A stretch of DNA of 60,432 bases from an uncultured Burkholderiales bacterium (GCA_903933115.1 CAIZIT010000084.1:1-60432), one strand, 5' to 3'. Shown: positions 1 through 9,639, counted from the stretch's first letter. Program-made: numbers and translations. Notes: generated by a model from the sequence alone, not told the origin.

Positions 1-11
1 ATCCTATTCAA

Positions 12-125
12 TCAGCCTTGGCGCTGTTTGTGACGGGGATCCGTGCAAATTACACGAACCACACCCTTGCGGCGAATGATCTTGCAATTGCGGCAAATTT
101 TCTTAACCGAAGCCGAAACTCTCAT
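12..125 (-). CDS. rpmJ: 50S ribosomal protein L36
   Basis: The translation is a 37-residue basic protein starting [11 protein letters not shown] and ending HKQRQG. It carries the zinc ribbon C-x2-C-x12-C-x4-H (CRNC...C...H) typical of zinc-binding L36, a late-assembling protein of the large ribosomal subunit. A good Shine-Dalgarno (AGGAG, about 8 bases upstream) supports the ATG at 125. It follows infA on the minus strand. The last few window bases downstream read TAGGA on the minus strand, probably the ribosome-binding site of the next gene, expected to be rpsM outside the window. Zinc-type L36 often has a zinc-independent paralogue elsewhere; none is visible here. Confidence 0.97.
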   Translation of the reverse strand: MRVSASVKKICRNCKIIRRKGVVRVICTDPRHKQRQG

Positions 126-146
126 TGCTCTTTCTCCTAACTAAAC

Positions 147-181
147 TTTTTGAGGTCACCTTTGAGGACAACCCTCAAAAA
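147..181 (-). promoter_or_regulatory. Two alternative hairpins between infA and rpmJ
   Basis: The arms 147-155 and 173-181 are a perfect 9-base inverted repeat (TTTTTGAGG / CCTCAAAAA). The loop holds another CCTCAAA copy on the minus strand, which can pair instead with the same arm in a tighter 7-bp hairpin. The two folds exclude each other. This could pace expression or processing between infA and rpmJ. The repeat is seen directly; the regulatory role is inference. Confidence 0.45.
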
Positions 182-221
182 TTAATTCATCATTTTTCTA
201 AAACATCATCAAAGCACAATT

Positions 222-440
222 TCACTTGGCTCTGAACACAATCCTTGCTCTTGTCAAATCATAAGGTGTCATCTCGACTGTCACCTTGTCTCCAGGCAAT
301 ATACGAATGTAGTGCATGCGCATTTTTCCTGAAATATGGCCTAAAACCACATGTCCATTTTCCAACTTCACTCTGAAAGTTGCATTGGGTAAGTTCTCTA
401 CGATCTCACCAGCCATTTGAATGACATCATCTTTTGCCAT
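222..440 (-). CDS. infA: Translation initiation factor IF-1
   Basis: This encodes a 72-residue S1/OB-fold protein, the exact usual length of IF-1, which binds the 30S A site during initiation. Recognisable stretches are [33 protein letters not shown] and the C-terminal RIVFR. The ATG at 440 gives the canonical MAKDD start. An in-frame TTG at 449 would add MND and overlap the secY stop, but has no better Shine-Dalgarno. It lies five bases after secY in the spc operon. The secY-infA-rpmJ order is common in Betaproteobacteria, whereas E. coli keeps infA elsewhere. Confidence 0.97.
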   Translation of the reverse strand: MAKDDVIQMAGEIVENLPNATFRVKLENGHVVLGHISGKMRMHYIRILPGDKVTVEMTPYDLTRARIVFRAK

Positions 441-445
441 GTCGT

Positions 446-1762
446 TCAAGCACCCGCAGTTGATTTAAAGTTGGCTTTTTTCAACAAAGATTCATATTGT
501 TGACTCATCAGATAGTTTTGCACTTGGGCCATGAAATCCATGGTCACCACCACAATAATCATCAATGAGGTGCCGCCAAAGTAAAACGGCACGTTGTATT
601 TCAAGATCAAGAACTCAGGCAGCAAACATACAAAAGAGATGTACACCGCACCGACCAAAGTCAATCTCACCAAAATCTTGTCGATGTACTTTGCAGTTTG
701 CTCACCAGGACGAATGCCTGGAACAAAAGCACCCGACTTTTTCAAATTATCTGCCGTCTCTCTGCTGTTGAACACCAATGCCGTGTAAAAGAAACAGAAA
801 AACACAATCGCAATCACGTAAAACATGATGTAAACAGGCTGTCCAGGGGACAAAGCGCTCGAAATATCTTTCAACCATCTCATGCTGTCACCTGTACTGA
901 ACCAACTCGCAATGGTTGCAGGCAACAAAATGATCGAAGAGGCAAAGATGGGAGGAATCACACCCGCCATGTTGATTTTCAAGGGCAAATGCGAAGACTG
1001 TCCACCATACACCTTGTTGCCCGATTGACGTCTTGCATAGTTGACCAAGATCTTTCTCTGGCCGCGTTCAACGAAGACAACGAAATAGGTCACCAAACCA
1101 ATCAAAACCACAATGAACAATGACACCAAAATGCTCATTGCACCTGTCCTGACCAACTCCAACAATCCGCCTACCGCATTGGGCAAACCAGCCGCAATAC
1201 CTGCAAAAATCAAAATGGAAATGCCGTTACCAAGACCACGCTCGGTGATTTGCTCACCAAGCCACATCAAAAACATGGTGCCCGCTGTCAAACTGACCAT
1301 CGCCGTGATTCTGAAACCCATTCCAGGAGCCAAAACCAAACCCTGTGAAGACTCTAAAGCCAAGGCAATGCCCATGGACTGAAAAAGCGCCAATCCCAAA
1401 GTACCGTATCTTGTGTACTGAGTGATTTTTCTGCGTCCTGATTCACCTTCTTTTTTCAACTGCTCCAATGTGGGCAACACATAGGTCAGAAGCTGCATGA
1501 TGATCGATGCAGAAATATAAGGCATGATCCCCAAAGCAAAGACAGTAAATCTTGACAACGCGCCACCAGAGAACATATTGAACAAATTCAAAATGCCGCC
1601 CTGCTGGCCATTGAAGAGCTGCTGCAAAGAATTGGGATCGATACCAGGCACAGGAATGTGTGCACCAATTCTGTAAACCACCAAACCCAAGAACAAAAAG
1701 ATAAGCCGACGACGCAAGTCGCCATATTTATCATTCTTTGCTAAGGTGGGTGAGGTGGCCAA
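446..1762 (-). CDS. secY: Protein translocase subunit SecY
   Basis: SecY is the channel subunit of the SecYEG translocon in the inner membrane, and the 438-residue product has about ten hydrophobic segments. Family stretches include [13 protein letters not shown] near the N terminus, the plug-region sequence [28 protein letters not shown], and the cytoplasmic loop [15 protein letters not shown]. The start is unusual. A TTG at 1762 sits 8 bases after AGGA and gives [11 protein letters not shown], matching relatives. An upstream in-frame TTG at 1786 lies on the wrong side of that ribosome-binding site. It is cotranscribed after rplO and just before infA. Confidence 0.96.
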   Translation of the reverse strand: MATSPTLAKNDKYGDLRRRLIFLFLGLVVYRIGAHIPVPGIDPNSLQQLFNGQQGGILNLFNMFSGGALSRFTVFALGIMPYISASIIMQLLTYVLPTLEQLKKEGESGRRKITQYTRYGTLGLALFQSMGIALALESSQGLVLAPGMGFRITAMVSLTAGTMFLMWLGEQITERGLGNGISILIFAGIAAGLPNAVGGLLELVRTGAMSILVSLFIVVLIGLVTYFVVFVERGQRKILVNYARRQSGNKVYGGQSSHLPLKINMAGVIPPIFASSIILLPATIASWFSTGDSMRWLKDISSALSPGQPVYIMFYVIAIVFFCFFYTALVFNSRETADNLKKSGAFVPGIRPGEQTAKYIDKILVRLTLVGAVYISFVCLLPEFLILKYNVPFYFGGTSLMIIVVVTMDFMAQVQNYLMSQQYESLLKKANFKSTAGA

Positions 1763-1793
1763 TTGATGTTTCCTGTTGAGATACAAATATTAC

Positions 1794-2225
1794 TTAAGCG
1801 ATCGATCCACCAGCAGCTTCAATGACTGCACGTGCACCAGCAGTTGCACCAATACCTGTGAGCTTGACAGCTTTTGTCAATTCACCAGTCTTGATCACCT
1901 TGACCACTTTGATCATCTCACTGACCAGTCCAGCTTGCTTCAAAGCGAGCATGTCGACTTCTGGCAAACCCAGACGCTCGAGGTTGGTCAAAGTGATTTC
2001 GGCGTTGTACTTGAGCAAGTGTGACTTAAAGCCACGCTTGGGCAAACGACGCTGCAAAGGCATTTGACCGCCTTCGAAACCCACTTTGTGGTAGCCACCT
2101 GCGCGAGACTTCTGTCCCTTGTGACCACGACCAGCTGTTTTACCTAATCCTGAGCCAATACCACGGCCCACACGCCTCTTGGCATGCTTGGCACCATCAG
2201 CAGGCTTAATGTTATTGAGTTCCAT
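1794..2225 (-). CDS. rplO: 50S ribosomal protein L15
   Basis: The 143-residue protein opens with [20 protein letters not shown] followed by the Gly/Arg-rich extension [20 protein letters not shown] that threads into 23S rRNA, then a globular L15 domain ending in [12 protein letters not shown]. Length and sequence match L15 throughout. The ATG at 2225 follows AAAGGG. It sits between rpmD and secY, the standard spc order. Confidence 0.97.
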   Translation of the reverse strand: MELNNIKPADGAKHAKRRVGRGIGSGLGKTAGRGHKGQKSRAGGYHKVGFEGGQMPLQRRLPKRGFKSHLLKYNAEITLTNLERLGLPEVDMLALKQAGLVSEMIKVVKVIKTGELTKAVKLTGIGATAGARAVIEAAGGSIA

Positions 2226-2236
2226 CGTTCTACCCT

Positions 2237-2419
2237 TTAGAGCACTCTGACGAGATAACTGATCTTGTTGATCATGCCGCGAACTGCGGGCGTATCTTCC
2301 AATTCTTTCACGCTATTGACACCACGAAGTCCCAAACCACGAACTGTGGCACGGTGACTTTCTTTGGTTCCGATAGGGCTTCTTACGAGCTGAACTTTAA
2401 CTTTTCCAGGCGTTGTCAT
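2237..2419 (-). CDS. rpmD: 50S ribosomal protein L30
   Basis: The 60-residue product ([20 protein letters not shown], then [20 protein letters not shown]) is a short-form bacterial L30. The start follows GGTGGGAGA. It lies 16 bases after rpsE and 11 before rplO. L30 is absent from many bacteria but is normal in Proteobacteria. It binds 23S rRNA at the large-subunit surface. Confidence 0.96.
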   Translation of the reverse strand: MTTPGKVKVQLVRSPIGTKESHRATVRGLGLRGVNSVKELEDTPAVRGMINKISYLVRVL

Positions 2420-2435
2420 AATTTATCTCCCACCT

Positions 2436-2954
2436 TTAAACGAAAAGATCTTCAACGCTCTTACCACGCTTGGCTGCAACTTCAGCGGGCGTTGTAGATT
2501 TCTCTAACGCATCGAGTGTTGCACGAACCATGTTGTAAGGATTTGAAGAACCATGGCTCTTGGCCACGATATCTGTAATGCCCATGACCTCAAACACCGC
2601 ACGCATTGGACCACCAGCAATAATGCCAGTTCCCTTAGGAGCAGGTGCCATCATCACGACAGCTGCACCATGGTGACCCGTCACATTGTGATGAATCGAT
2701 CCATTGCGCAATGAAACTTTTTGCATGTTGCGACGCGCTTCTTCCATCGCCTTTTGAACAGCTGCGGGAACCTCTTTCGATTTGCCCTTACCCATTCCAA
2801 CGCGACCGTCTCCGTCACCAACCACAGTCAATGCTGCGAAAGCAAGAATACGTCCACCCTTCACCACTTTGGTGACACGGTTTACCGCAATCATCTTCTC
2901 GCGCATGCCGTCGTCACGACTGTCGTCTTGCACTTTAGCTTGAACTTTTGCCAT
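2436..2954 (-). CDS. rpsE: 30S ribosomal protein S5
   Basis: This 172-residue protein has the N-terminal double-stranded-RNA-binding domain of S5 ([21 protein letters not shown]), the [18 protein letters not shown] loop, and the C-terminal domain with [14 protein letters not shown]5 takes part in decoding accuracy and in mRNA entry at the 30S subunit. Sequence and length are ordinary. It lies between rplR and rpmD. Confidence 0.97.
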   Translation of the reverse strand: MAKVQAKVQDDSRDDGMREKMIAVNRVTKVVKGGRILAFAALTVVGDGDGRVGMGKGKSKEVPAAVQKAMEEARRNMQKVSLRNGSIHHNVTGHHGAAVVMMAPAPKGTGIIAGGPMRAVFEVMGITDIVAKSHGSSNPYNMVRATLDALEKSTTPAEVAAKRGKSVEDLFV

Positions 2955-2974
2955 GTTATTAATCCGATCTGTGC

Positions 2975-3340
2975 TTAAAACTGCAAGCCAGCTTCGCGGG
3001 CTGCTTCGGCCAAGGCCTTGACACGGCCGTGATAGGCAAAACCTGCACGGTCAAAGGCCACTTTTTCGATACCAGCAGCTTTTGCTTTTTCAGCAATGCG
3101 CGTACCGATGATTTGGGCGGCATGAAGATTTCCACCCTTACCAGTAGCACCTAGACTCTTGCGAACGTCGGCCTCTACAGTTGAAGCGGTTGCCAAAACG
3201 TGTGTTCCGTCGCCAGAAATCACGCTTGCATAAATATGAAGATTGGTGCGATTGACCGTCAAGCGTGCCACGCCTTTGATCGCAATACGAATGCGAGTTT
3301 GGCGTGAACGACGAATACGCTGCTCTTTTTTGGACATCAT
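2975..3340 (-). CDS. rplR: 50S ribosomal protein L18
   Basis: L18 carries 5S rRNA into the large subunit. The 121-residue product starts [19 protein letters not shown] and includes [36 protein letters not shown] and a terminal REAGLQF. Two tandem ATG codons occur; the outer one at 3340 has AAGGAG at ideal distance. It is 11 bases after rplF in the operon. Confidence 0.97.
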   Translation of the reverse strand: MMSKKEQRIRRSRQTRIRIAIKGVARLTVNRTNLHIYASVISGDGTHVLATASTVEADVRKSLGATGKGGNLHAAQIIGTRIAEKAKAAGIEKVAFDRAGFAYHGRVKALAEAAREAGLQF

Positions 3341-3351
3341 GTTGCAGCTCC

Positions 3352-3885
3352 TTATTTCTTCTTGGTCTCTTTGATCGTGATCTTCTCATCCGAATAACGG
3401 ATGCCCTTGCCTTTGTAGGGCTCAGGAGGACGAATGGCACGAATTTCAGCCGCAATTTGGCCTACTCTTTGGCGATCTGCGCCCTTGATCAAAATCTCTG
3501 TTGGCGCAGGCGTTTCCACCTTGATACCAGCAGGCATTTCAATGTTAACGGGGTGAGAAAAACCAACCGCGAGGTTGAGTTTGGTACCGGTGGCTTGAGC
3601 TTTATAACCCACACCCACCAAGTTCAACTTCTTCTCAAATCCTTTGGTCACGCCAACCACCATGTTGTTCACCAATTGGCGCATGGTGCCACTCATGGCA
3701 TTCGCTTCACGCGACTCATTGGCCGGCGCAAAGTTCAAATGACCATTTTCGTTGGTGATCTTCACCACGGAGCTGTTGGCAATGCTTAAAGTGCCACCAG
3801 CGCCCTTGACGCTTATGTTTTCCGCCTTGATCGTCACATCCACACCTTGAGGTATGGCGACGGGCATTTTTGCTACTCGAGACAT
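3352..3885 (-). CDS. rplF: 50S ribosomal protein L6
   Basis: The 177-residue protein starts [19 protein letters not shown] and shows the tandem repeated L6 fold, with [30 protein letters not shown] and the C-terminal [14 protein letters not shown] signature. L6 binds 23S rRNA near the sarcin-ricin loop. The ATG follows GGGAG. It is in standard spc position between rpsH and rplR. Confidence 0.97.
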   Translation of the reverse strand: MSRVAKMPVAIPQGVDVTIKAENISVKGAGGTLSIANSSVVKITNENGHLNFAPANESREANAMSGTMRQLVNNMVVGVTKGFEKKLNLVGVGYKAQATGTKLNLAVGFSHPVNIEMPAGIKVETPAPTEILIKGADRQRVGQIAAEIRAIRPPEPYKGKGIRYSDEKITIKETKKK

Positions 3886-3900
3886 CTTATTCTCCCGCCC

Positions 3901-4296
3901 TTATGCAACGTAACAAAGCACTTCACCACCGACACCGGTAGCACGCGCTTTGCGATCTGTCATCACGCCTTTTGGCGTGGTCACAATAGCAACACCCATT
4001 CCATTCATCACCTGAGGAATAGCGTCACGCCCTTTGTAGACACGCAAGCCAGGACGGCTCACGCGCTCGATGCGCTCAATAACTGGACGACCTGCGTAGT
4101 ACTTGAGCTCGATCACGAGCTCAGACTTGCCGTCTTGAGTTTTGATTTGAAAGCTATCAATATAGCCTTCATCTTTTAATACCTGTGCAATAGCAACCTT
4201 CACTTTAGATGAAGGCACTGAAACCAAGGGCTTAGCAACCATTTGCGCATTACGAATGCGAGTCAAAAGGTCGGCGATAGGATCACTCATGCTCAT
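3901..4296 (-). CDS. rpsH: 30S ribosomal protein S8
   Basis: The 131-residue product starts [18 protein letters not shown] and ends [10 protein letters not shown], the usual S8 termini. S8 binds helix 21 of 16S rRNA early in 30S assembly. In E. coli it is also the translational repressor of the spc operon, acting near the start of rplE. Whether that feedback occurs here was not shown. Start at M1 or M3 cannot be separated by sequence alone. Confidence 0.97.
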   Translation of the reverse strand: MSMSDPIADLLTRIRNAQMVAKPLVSVPSSKVKVAIAQVLKDEGYIDSFQIKTQDGKSELVIELKYYAGRPVIERIERVSRPGLRVYKGRDAIPQVMNGMGVAIVTTPKGVMTDRKARATGVGGEVLCYVA

Positions 4297-4316
4297 GTTG
4301 AATTACTCCTGCCTTG

Positions 4317-4622
4317 TTACCAACTCGCTTTGGTGATACCGGGGATGTTTCCTTGGAAAGCCATCTCCCGCACCTTAGCGCGACCTAAACCAAACTGGCG
4401 GAATGTTCCGCGAGGACGACCCGTGATTTCGCAACGGTTACGCTGACGAGTGGGGTATGCATTGCGAGGAAACTTCTGGAGTTCCAATCGCGCAGCCATG
4501 CGCTCTTCGTCTGAATTTTTAGCGTTGTTTACAATGGCCTTTAAGTCGGCATATTTTTTTGCAAACTTAGCTACCAATCTCTCACGCTTGAGCTCTCGCT
4601 CGATCAAAGCTACTTTAGCCAC
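4317..4622 (-). CDS. rpsN: 30S ribosomal protein S14
   Basis: The gene begins with a GTG at 4622, preceded by GAGG six bases upstream, giving [20 protein letters not shown], the standard S14 N terminus. A longer in-frame reading to 4676 overlaps rplE and has no family match. The 101-residue form ends [12 protein letters not shown]-like ([10 protein letters not shown]). It lacks the CxxC pair of the short zinc-type S14, so it is the long zinc-independent type. It sits between rplE and rpsH. Confidence 0.95.
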   Translation of the reverse strand: MAKVALIERELKRERLVAKFAKKYADLKAIVNNAKNSDEERMAARLELQKFPRNAYPTRQRNRCEITGRPRGTFRQFGLGRAKVREMAFQGNIPGITKASW

Positions 4623-4630
4623 GTGACACC

Positions 4631-5176
4631 TCAGTTCTTGAACGGGAAACGGAAACCGGTGAGAAGTGCCTTGCACTCTTCATCAGATTTAGCCGTTGTG
4701 GTGATACTGATATTGAGACCGCGCAAGGCATCCACCTTGTCATACTCGATCTCAGGGAAAATGATCTGCTCTTTTACACCGATGTTGTAATTGCCACGAC
4801 CATCGAATGCACGTCCAGAGATACCCCTGAAGTCACGCACCCTTGGCAAAGCAACGGTTACAAAACGGTCTAAAAATTCAAACATTTGAACGCCACGCAA
4901 TGTGACCATGCAACCGATGGCTTGACCTTCGCGGATCTTGAAACCAGCAATCGCCTTTTTGGCCACTGTCACAACAGGCTTTTGACCTGCAATTTTGGTC
5001 AAATCGCTCACCGCGTTGTCCATGACTTTTTTGTCAGCTACCGCTTCACTCACACCCATGTTCAAGGTGATCTTGGTCAAACGGGGCACTTGCATTGGCG
5101 ACTTGTAGCCAAACTTAGCAATCAGCTCGGGGACGAGCTTTTCACGATAATGTTGTTGTAAACGTGCCATGCTCAT
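4631..5176 (-). CDS. rplE: 50S ribosomal protein L5
   Basis: This encodes L5, which binds 5S rRNA and contacts the P-site tRNA. Family stretches are [38 protein letters not shown] and the C-terminal [16 protein letters not shown]. The first ATG (5176) overlaps the rplX stop as ATGA, which implies translational coupling. A second ATG at 5170 gives the canonical 179-residue [11 protein letters not shown]. An AAGG stretch upstream fits either, so the start is ambiguous by two codons. Confidence 0.96.
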   Translation of the reverse strand: MSMARLQQHYREKLVPELIAKFGYKSPMQVPRLTKITLNMGVSEAVADKKVMDNAVSDLTKIAGQKPVVTVAKKAIAGFKIREGQAIGCMVTLRGVQMFEFLDRFVTVALPRVRDFRGISGRAFDGRGNYNIGVKEQIIFPEIEYDKVDALRGLNISITTTAKSDEECKALLTGFRFPFKN

Positions 5177-5493
5177 GCCGCCTTGATCTCTTCGCCGCTG
5201 GATTTGAATACGCGAACTTTCTTGCCATCGGCAAGCAACTTAATGCCCACGCGATCAGCCTTACCAGTTTGCCCATTAAAAATAGCCACATTGGATTGGT
5301 GAATAGGCATCGATTTTTCAACGATACCGCCAGTTGTGCCGGCCATCGGGTTGGGCTTGGTGTGCTTTTTCACCAAATTGATCCCATCCACAACCAAGTG
5401 GTCTTCGTCTTTTCTCAAGACCACTTTGCCGCGCTTGCCCTTGTCTCGTCCTGCGAGTACAACCACTTCATCGCCTTTGCGAATCTTGTTCAT
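5173..5493 (-). CDS. rplX: 50S ribosomal protein L24
   Basis: L24 is an assembly initiator of the large subunit. The protein has the KOW motif [20 protein letters not shown] at its N terminus and continues with [13 protein letters not shown], 106 residues from the ATG at 5493. That ATG is placed 6-7 bases after AAGGGG. An upstream in-frame TTG at 5499 lacks such spacing. Its stop overlaps the start of rplE. Confidence 0.96.
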   Translation of the reverse strand: MNKIRKGDEVVVLAGRDKGKRGKVVLRKDEDHLVVDGINLVKKHTKPNPMAGTTGGIVEKSMPIHQSNVAIFNGQTGKADRVGIKLLADGKKVRVFKSSGEEIKAA

Positions 5494-5504
5494 GGTCAAC
5501 CCCT

Positions 5505-5873
5505 TTATAAAACTTCAGGCGCCAATGACACGATCTTCATGAAGCGCTCGTTACGCAATTCGCGCGTCACGGGGCCAAAAATACGTGTGCCAATGGGCTC
5601 TAATTTATTGTTCAACAACACTGCTGCGTTGCCATCGAATTTCACCAAAGAGCCGTCGCCTCTACGGATGCCTTTAGCGGTACGAACCACTACTGCACTG
5701 TAGACCTCGCCTTTTTTGACGCGCCCACGAGGAGCCGCCTCTTTGATACTTACTTTAATAACGTCACCAACACTTGCATAGCGGCGCTTGGATCCACCAA
5801 GTACCTTAATGCATAAAACGGACTTGGCGCCCGTGTTGTCGGCAACCTCTAATCGAGATTCTGTCTGGATCAT
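5505..5873 (-). CDS. rplN: 50S ribosomal protein L14
   Basis: The 122-residue protein starts [18 protein letters not shown] and ends [12 protein letters not shown], a full-length L14, which forms inter-subunit bridge B8. It is the first gene of the spc operon here. rpsQ, the last gene of the S10 operon that normally precedes it, is absent, and the neighbouring gene is the divergent proC. Only a weak purine-rich site (AAAAGAAA) precedes the ATG. Confidence 0.97.
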   Translation of the reverse strand: MIQTESRLEVADNTGAKSVLCIKVLGGSKRRYASVGDVIKVSIKEAAPRGRVKKGEVYSAVVVRTAKGIRRGDGSLVKFDGNAAVLLNNKLEPIGTRIFGPVTRELRNERFMKIVSLAPEVL

Positions 5874-6307
5874 TTTCTTTTAATTCCCAACTTGTACCAG
5901 GGGTTATTAAGCACCATTGCTTAGGTTTACCTGATCAGTCTTGGACCCGCCATCATCACCTTGACCATTCGCCAAAGCAACTCTGTTAGGGGAGAGTTCT
6001 TGCCTTTTTCAAAGCAGAGCCCGCTATTGTGGCACAACTCATTGACCCTGTCAACCCTTCTACGACAAACCGAACTGATGAAGTGCATTGTGGATTTTTT
6101 GCCACAAATTGGTCATCTGCTTTGGTGGTCCACGCTTGGTCAAGAGAGATTGCATCTGCCTGAGGCACACCCGGCCACCCGAGGAGCCTCAATGTCAGCC
6201 CATAATACCCACTTCGTTGCTCCTGCTTGTCCTTCGTCTTTTTTCCACGCCCTTCGATGGACCCACCTCAGGCAGCACTTTTTAGACGACCCACATCCTT
6301 CATCTCC
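5874..6307. other. Divergent intergenic region rplN/proC
   Basis: This 434-base stretch has no convincing gene. It must hold the promoter of the spc operon (leftward) and probably that of proC (rightward). The only clear structure is the small hairpin at 5908-5923 in the rplN leader. I found no strong -35/-10 pair by eye. Short open frames here do not resemble known proteins. Confidence 0.6.
5908..5923 (-). promoter_or_regulatory. Hairpin in the rplN leader
   Basis: TAAGCA and TGCTTA form a perfect 6-bp inverted repeat with a 4-base loop, 35 bases before the rplN start. Its position in the mRNA leader suggests a role in spc operon control or RNA stability. That is inference from position. 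Confidence 0.4.
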
Positions 6308-7138
6308 ATGACCAGCATCAACACCTCATCCCTCCAAATTGCTTTCATTGGTGGCGGCAACATGGCCAGCGCCCTCATTGGAGGCCTCATCAAAGTGGGC
6401 TTCAGCGCCTCACAAATTCATGTGGTTGAGCCCGATGCCTTGGCCAGGGAGCGCCTCTTGTCGAGCTTTTCGGTTCAAACCTGGGCGTCTGCAGGGCCCT
6501 TTTTAGAGTCTTGCGACTTGATCATTTGGGCCATCAAACCACAAATTTTCAAACAAGTGGCTTCTTCCATTTCTGCCCTGTGCGCCAAACCCTTGCATTT
6601 GAGTGTTGCTGCAGGCATCACCACCCCAAGCATCTCGACTTGGATTGCAAGCCCCCGCATCGTCAGAGCCATGCCCAATACTCCGGCTCTCATTGGCATG
6701 GGTCAAACCGGACTTTTTGCCACCCCTTCGGTCACGGAGCAAGACAAAGCCTTGATTGCCCAGGTCATCGAACCCACGGGCCAGTACATTTGGGTTGACG
6801 AGGAAAAACTCTTGGATGCCGTGACGGCGCTTTCCGGCTCAGGCCCCGCCTACGTCTTTTACTTCATTGAAGCCTTGGCACAAGCTGGCCAAGCGATGGG
6901 GCTGACTGCCTTGCAAGCCCAACAACTGGCGATTGGCACATTCACAGGTGCAAGCCAATTGGCCGCTCAAAGCGATGAAAGCCCCGCCGTTCTCAGAGAG
7001 CGCGTGACATCCAAAGGGGGCACCACTTTTGCAGCTCTCGAGCACATGCGGCAAACGCATCTCTCAGAACACATCAAGGATGCACTTTTTGCCGCCCAGC
7101 ACCGCGCGCATGAATTGGGGCAAGAGTTTGGGCTTTAA
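6308..7138 (+). CDS. proC: Pyrroline-5-carboxylate reductase
   Basis: ProC reduces 1-pyrroline-5-carboxylate to proline with NAD(P)H, the last step of proline synthesis. The 276-residue product has the Rossmann motif IAFIGGGNMASALIGGLI at its N terminus, RAMPNTPALIGMGQTGLFA in the middle, and the C-terminal dimer domain with ALSGSGPAYVFYFIEALA and RVTSKGGTTFAAL. The ATG at 6308 gives a normal length. An upstream in-frame TTG at 6227 would add 27 atypical residues. No clear Shine-Dalgarno is present. It is divergent from rplN and stands alone. Confidence 0.94.
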   Translation: MTSINTSSLQIAFIGGGNMASALIGGLIKVGFSASQIHVVEPDALARERLLSSFSVQTWASAGPFLESCDLIIWAIKPQIFKQVASSISALCAKPLHLSVAAGITTPSISTWIASPRIVRAMPNTPALIGMGQTGLFATPSVTEQDKALIAQVIEPTGQYIWVDEEKLLDAVTALSGSGPAYVFYFIEALAQAGQAMGLTALQAQQLAIGTFTGASQLAAQSDESPAVLRERVTSKGGTTFAALEHMRQTHLSEHIKDALFAAQHRAHELGQEFGL

Positions 7139-7258
7139 CCCAACGCCCCTCATCTGAGCGCCGCATTGCAAATATTTCCAAAGAAAGTCCCGCGCTCGGA
7201 CTTTGTGAATCCATAAAGTGAGAAAATAAGGTTTGATTTCAATTTTTTTGGTGTGTTC

Positions 7259-7582
7259 ATGAAAAAACTTCTCTCCCTGACCCTTCTCAGCTTGTCCATT
7301 GGCGCTCAAATGGACGCATCCGCTCAAACGGTGCAAAGCACGCCCAGCATGCCCATCGTTGCCCAAAAGCAAATGGGTGCTGGCGCGGCGCCCTCGGTGA
7401 GCTCGGCCCCAGCAGCTGCTCCAGCGGCCGCTTCTGTTGCACCAGCTGCCCAAGCCCCTAGTCCATCCGCCGCTCCTGCTCCTGCACCTGCTCAAACAGA
7501 AGCCCCTGCACCTTCATCAAAGAAGGACAAAAAAGCCAAGAAAAAGAAGCACGGCAAGAAGAAAAAGCACAAGTCAGCTTGA
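7259..7582 (+). CDS. Small exported Ala/Pro-rich protein with Lys-rich tail
   Basis: The 107-residue product begins with a signal peptide (MKKLLSLTLLSLSIGAQ, likely cleavage near ASA-Q). A roughly 60-residue Ala/Pro/Ser-rich linker follows, then a strongly basic tail of about 25 residues rich in Lys (KKDKKAKKKKHGKKKKHK). No enzymatic domain is visible. The layout recalls acid-shock (Asr-like) or other basic low-complexity periplasmic proteins, but I claim no homology. A GTG at 7253 is an alternative start. It is followed by inverted repeats and a strong terminator, so it is probably monocistronic. Confidence 0.65.
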   Translation: MKKLLSLTLLSLSIGAQMDASAQTVQSTPSMPIVAQKQMGAGAAPSVSSAPAAAPAAASVAPAAQAPSPSAAPAPAPAQTEAPAPSSKKDKKAKKKKHGKKKKHKSA

Positions 7583-7622
7583 GCGAATCAGCTTGAACAG
7601 CTGAGCACGTCAATTGACGAAT

Positions 7623-7643
7623 GGGTGCAAAAGGATTGCACCC
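7623..7643. repeat. Inverted repeat (8-bp stem, 5-base loop)
   Basis: GGGTGCAA and TTGCACCC pair perfectly around AAGGA. It lies between the small exported protein gene and the terminator at 7675. With TCAGCT/AGCTGA at about 7589-7605 and the palindrome GTCAATTGAC at 7609-7618, it makes a structured 3' untranslated region. Confidence 0.5.
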
Positions 7644-7674
7644 CTTGGCTGGCCAACACGGCTTTCATCCAAGC

Positions 7675-7714
7675 AAAGCGCAGACATTGCACTCCAATGT
7701 TTGCGCTTTTTTTT
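7675..7714 (+). terminator. Rho-independent terminator
   Basis: Arms 7675-7689 and 7695-7709 form a 15-bp stem with a single G-T pair and the loop CACTC, followed directly by a T-run to 7714. It ends the transcript of the small exported protein. Its right edge overlaps the ubiA stop codon on the other strand. The minus-strand side lacks a good T-run. Confidence 0.9.
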
Positions 7715-8651
7715 ATTGGAATGTAAACCCCAAGACAACACCCATGAAAACACTCGCACCCAGCCAATGGTTGGCACGAAATGCTCTGAAACATCCCTCG
7801 CGAGTTCGATCTTTGATCCAAAAATAATGCACCACGGCCTGTAAGGCCGCGACGCCCATGCCACCCCAAAACGGCCAAGCCAGTCGATAGGGGCGCAGCA
7901 AAAGAATCCAACTCAAAAGATAGACGCCATAAAAGAACATGATCGCCCGGACATCCCACTGCCCTAAGGTGATGGCTGAGGTCTTCATACCAATTTTGAG
8001 GTCGTCGTCGCGGTCCACCATCGCATATTCAGTGTCATAGGCCAAAACCCAGGCGAGATTGCCCAACAACAAGGCATAGGCCATGCCGGGCATCATGCCT
8101 AAAAAATCTTGCCACTCAACACCCTCACCCAACACCGCAGCAAACGCCATGGGGATCCCAAAACTAAAGGCAATGCCCAGCACCGCCTGAGGCATGGAGA
8201 CGAACCTTTTGGCATAGGGGTAGAGGAGCGTCACCCCCATGGCCACGAAAGACCACACCATGCTCACCTTGTTCAAGGTACACACCAAAGCAAAGGAGAG
8301 CATTGAAAAAAAGAGCGCCAAAGCCAACGCCTCCTTGACGCTCACCAAGCCACTGGTCACAGGCCTAGTGGCCGTCCTTTTGACGTGCCGATCAAATTCT
8401 CGGTCTGCCACATCGTTCAAGCAGCAACCTGCTGAGCGCATCCCAATCGTCCCAAGCACAAACACCAAGAGCAAGTGCCAACCCGGCCACCCCCCCTTGG
8501 CAAGCCAAAGCGCCGACAGTGATGGCCACAGCAGCAAGAGCCATCCCGCGGGTCTGTCCCAGCGTATCAAGTCCAAATAAAGCTTCAAGCGAGCCCCCGT
8601 CAGGGATTGGGGCCATCGAGCTTTGGGCTCCAAAGAGGGTGGTGTCTGCAC
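7713..8651 (-). CDS. ubiA: 4-hydroxybenzoate octaprenyltransferase
   Basis: UbiA attaches the polyprenyl chain to 4-hydroxybenzoate in ubiquinone synthesis, in the inner membrane. The 312-residue protein has about eight to nine hydrophobic segments and both aspartate-rich prenyl-binding motifs: [15 protein letters not shown] and [12 protein letters not shown]. The start is a GTG at 8651, with AAGGA about 9 bases upstream. It follows oxyR by 22 bases on the same strand and is probably cotranscribed with recG-oxyR. Confidence 0.95.
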   Translation of the reverse strand: MQTPPSLEPKARWPQSLTGARLKLYLDLIRWDRPAGWLLLLWPSLSALWLAKGGWPGWHLLLVFVLGTIGMRSAGCCLNDVADREFDRHVKRTATRPVTSGLVSVKEALALALFFSMLSFALVCTLNKVSMVWSFVAMGVTLLYPYAKRFVSMPQAVLGIAFSFGIPMAFAAVLGEGVEWQDFLGMMPGMAYALLLGNLAWVLAYDTEYAMVDRDDDLKIGMKTSAITLGQWDVRAIMFFYGVYLLSWILLLRPYRLAWPFWGGMGVAALQAVVHYFWIKDRTREGCFRAFRANHWLGASVFMGVVLGFTFQ

Positions 8652-8673
8652 GCGTAGGTCCTTTTTACCTGCC

Positions 8674-9639
8674 TCAGCTGAGCAGCTTCACGCCCGGCAA
8701 ATCACACGCATAAACCGCATTTCGCAAAGCGGCAATGGCTTCGTAACGCGTAAAGCTCTTTCTCCAAGCGAGCACCACGCGCCTTGTGGGGGGGGCGTCT
8801 GTGCCATCCACAATGGGCAAATAGCGAACAAATTGCTCCTGTACTTTCTTTCCTTTTTTGGGCTTGAACGCCATGGCTTCCTTTGGAACACTCAACCGAG
8901 GCACCAAGGTGACACCCATGCCAGCGGCCACCATGTGTTTGATCGTCTCAAGAGAGGAGCCCTCGAAACTCTTTCGGATGCCCTCTGCGTTGCTTGAAAA
9001 TCTCGCGAACTCGGGGCAAACCTCCAGCACATGGTCTCTAAAACAGTGTCCATTGCCCAGTAAAAGCATGGTCTCGGCCTTCAACTCTTGAGCGCCAATG
9101 CTGTCACGCATGGCCAATGGGTGAGAGCTTGGCAAGGCGGCCATGAAAGGCTCATCGTACAAATTGGCCAGCGCAAGCCCCGCGTCTTGAAAAGGCTCCG
9201 CCATGATGGCGCAATCGATCTCACCCGTCCTGAGCATCTCGAGCAACTTGGCCGTGAAGTTCTCTTGCAGCATCAAAGGCATTTGAGGCGACATGGCAAT
9301 GGTTTTTTTCACCAACTCGGGCAGCAAATAAGGACCGATGGTGTAAATGATCCCGAGCTTCAAGGGGCCCGCCAAAGGGTCCTTGCCTCTTTTGGCGATG
9401 TCTTTGATGTTTTGCGCTTGCTCCAATACGCTTTGCGCCTGACGAATGATCTCTTCCCCAAGAGCGGTCAAACTGACTTCATTGGCGCTGCGCTCAAAGA
9501 TCTTGACATCGAGCTCCTCTTCCAACTTCTTGATCGCCACAGACAAGGTGGGCTGAGACACGAAACATGCATCAGCGGCCCGTCCAAAATGTCTTTCTCT
9601 CGCCACAGCTACGATGTACTTTAACTCGGTGAGTGTCAT
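8674..9639 (-). CDS. oxyR: Peroxide-sensing LysR-type regulator OxyR
   Basis: The 321-residue LysR-family protein has an N-terminal winged helix-turn-helix ([33 protein letters not shown]) and a substrate-binding-like domain. Counting from the ATG at 9639, the redox cysteines fall at 199 and 208 in [14 protein letters not shown]. These are the same numbers as the disulfide pair of E. coli OxyR, which identifies it as a functional peroxide sensor rather than a generic LysR protein. GAGGA six bases upstream supports this start over a TTG at 9651. It lies between recG and ubiA. Confidence 0.95.
   Translation of the reverse strand: MTLTELKYIVAVARERHFGRAADACFVSQPTLSVAIKKLEEELDVKIFERSANEVSLTALGEEIIRQAQSVLEQAQNIKDIAKRGKDPLAGPLKLGIIYTIGPYLLPELVKKTIAMSPQMPLMLQENFTAKLLEMLRTGEIDCAIMAEPFQDAGLALANLYDEPFMAALPSSHPLAMRDSIGAQELKAETMLLLGNGHCFRDHVLEVCPEFARFSSNAEGIRKSFEGSSLETIKHMVAAGMGVTLVPRLSVPKEAMAFKPKKGKKVQEQFVRYLPIVDGTDAPPTRRVVLAWRKSFTRYEAIAALRNAVYACDLPGVKLLS

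Noticed and set aside
7583-7714. CRISPR-like repeats
   Set aside because: The inverted repeats differ in sequence, are not tandem, and have no spacers of uniform length.
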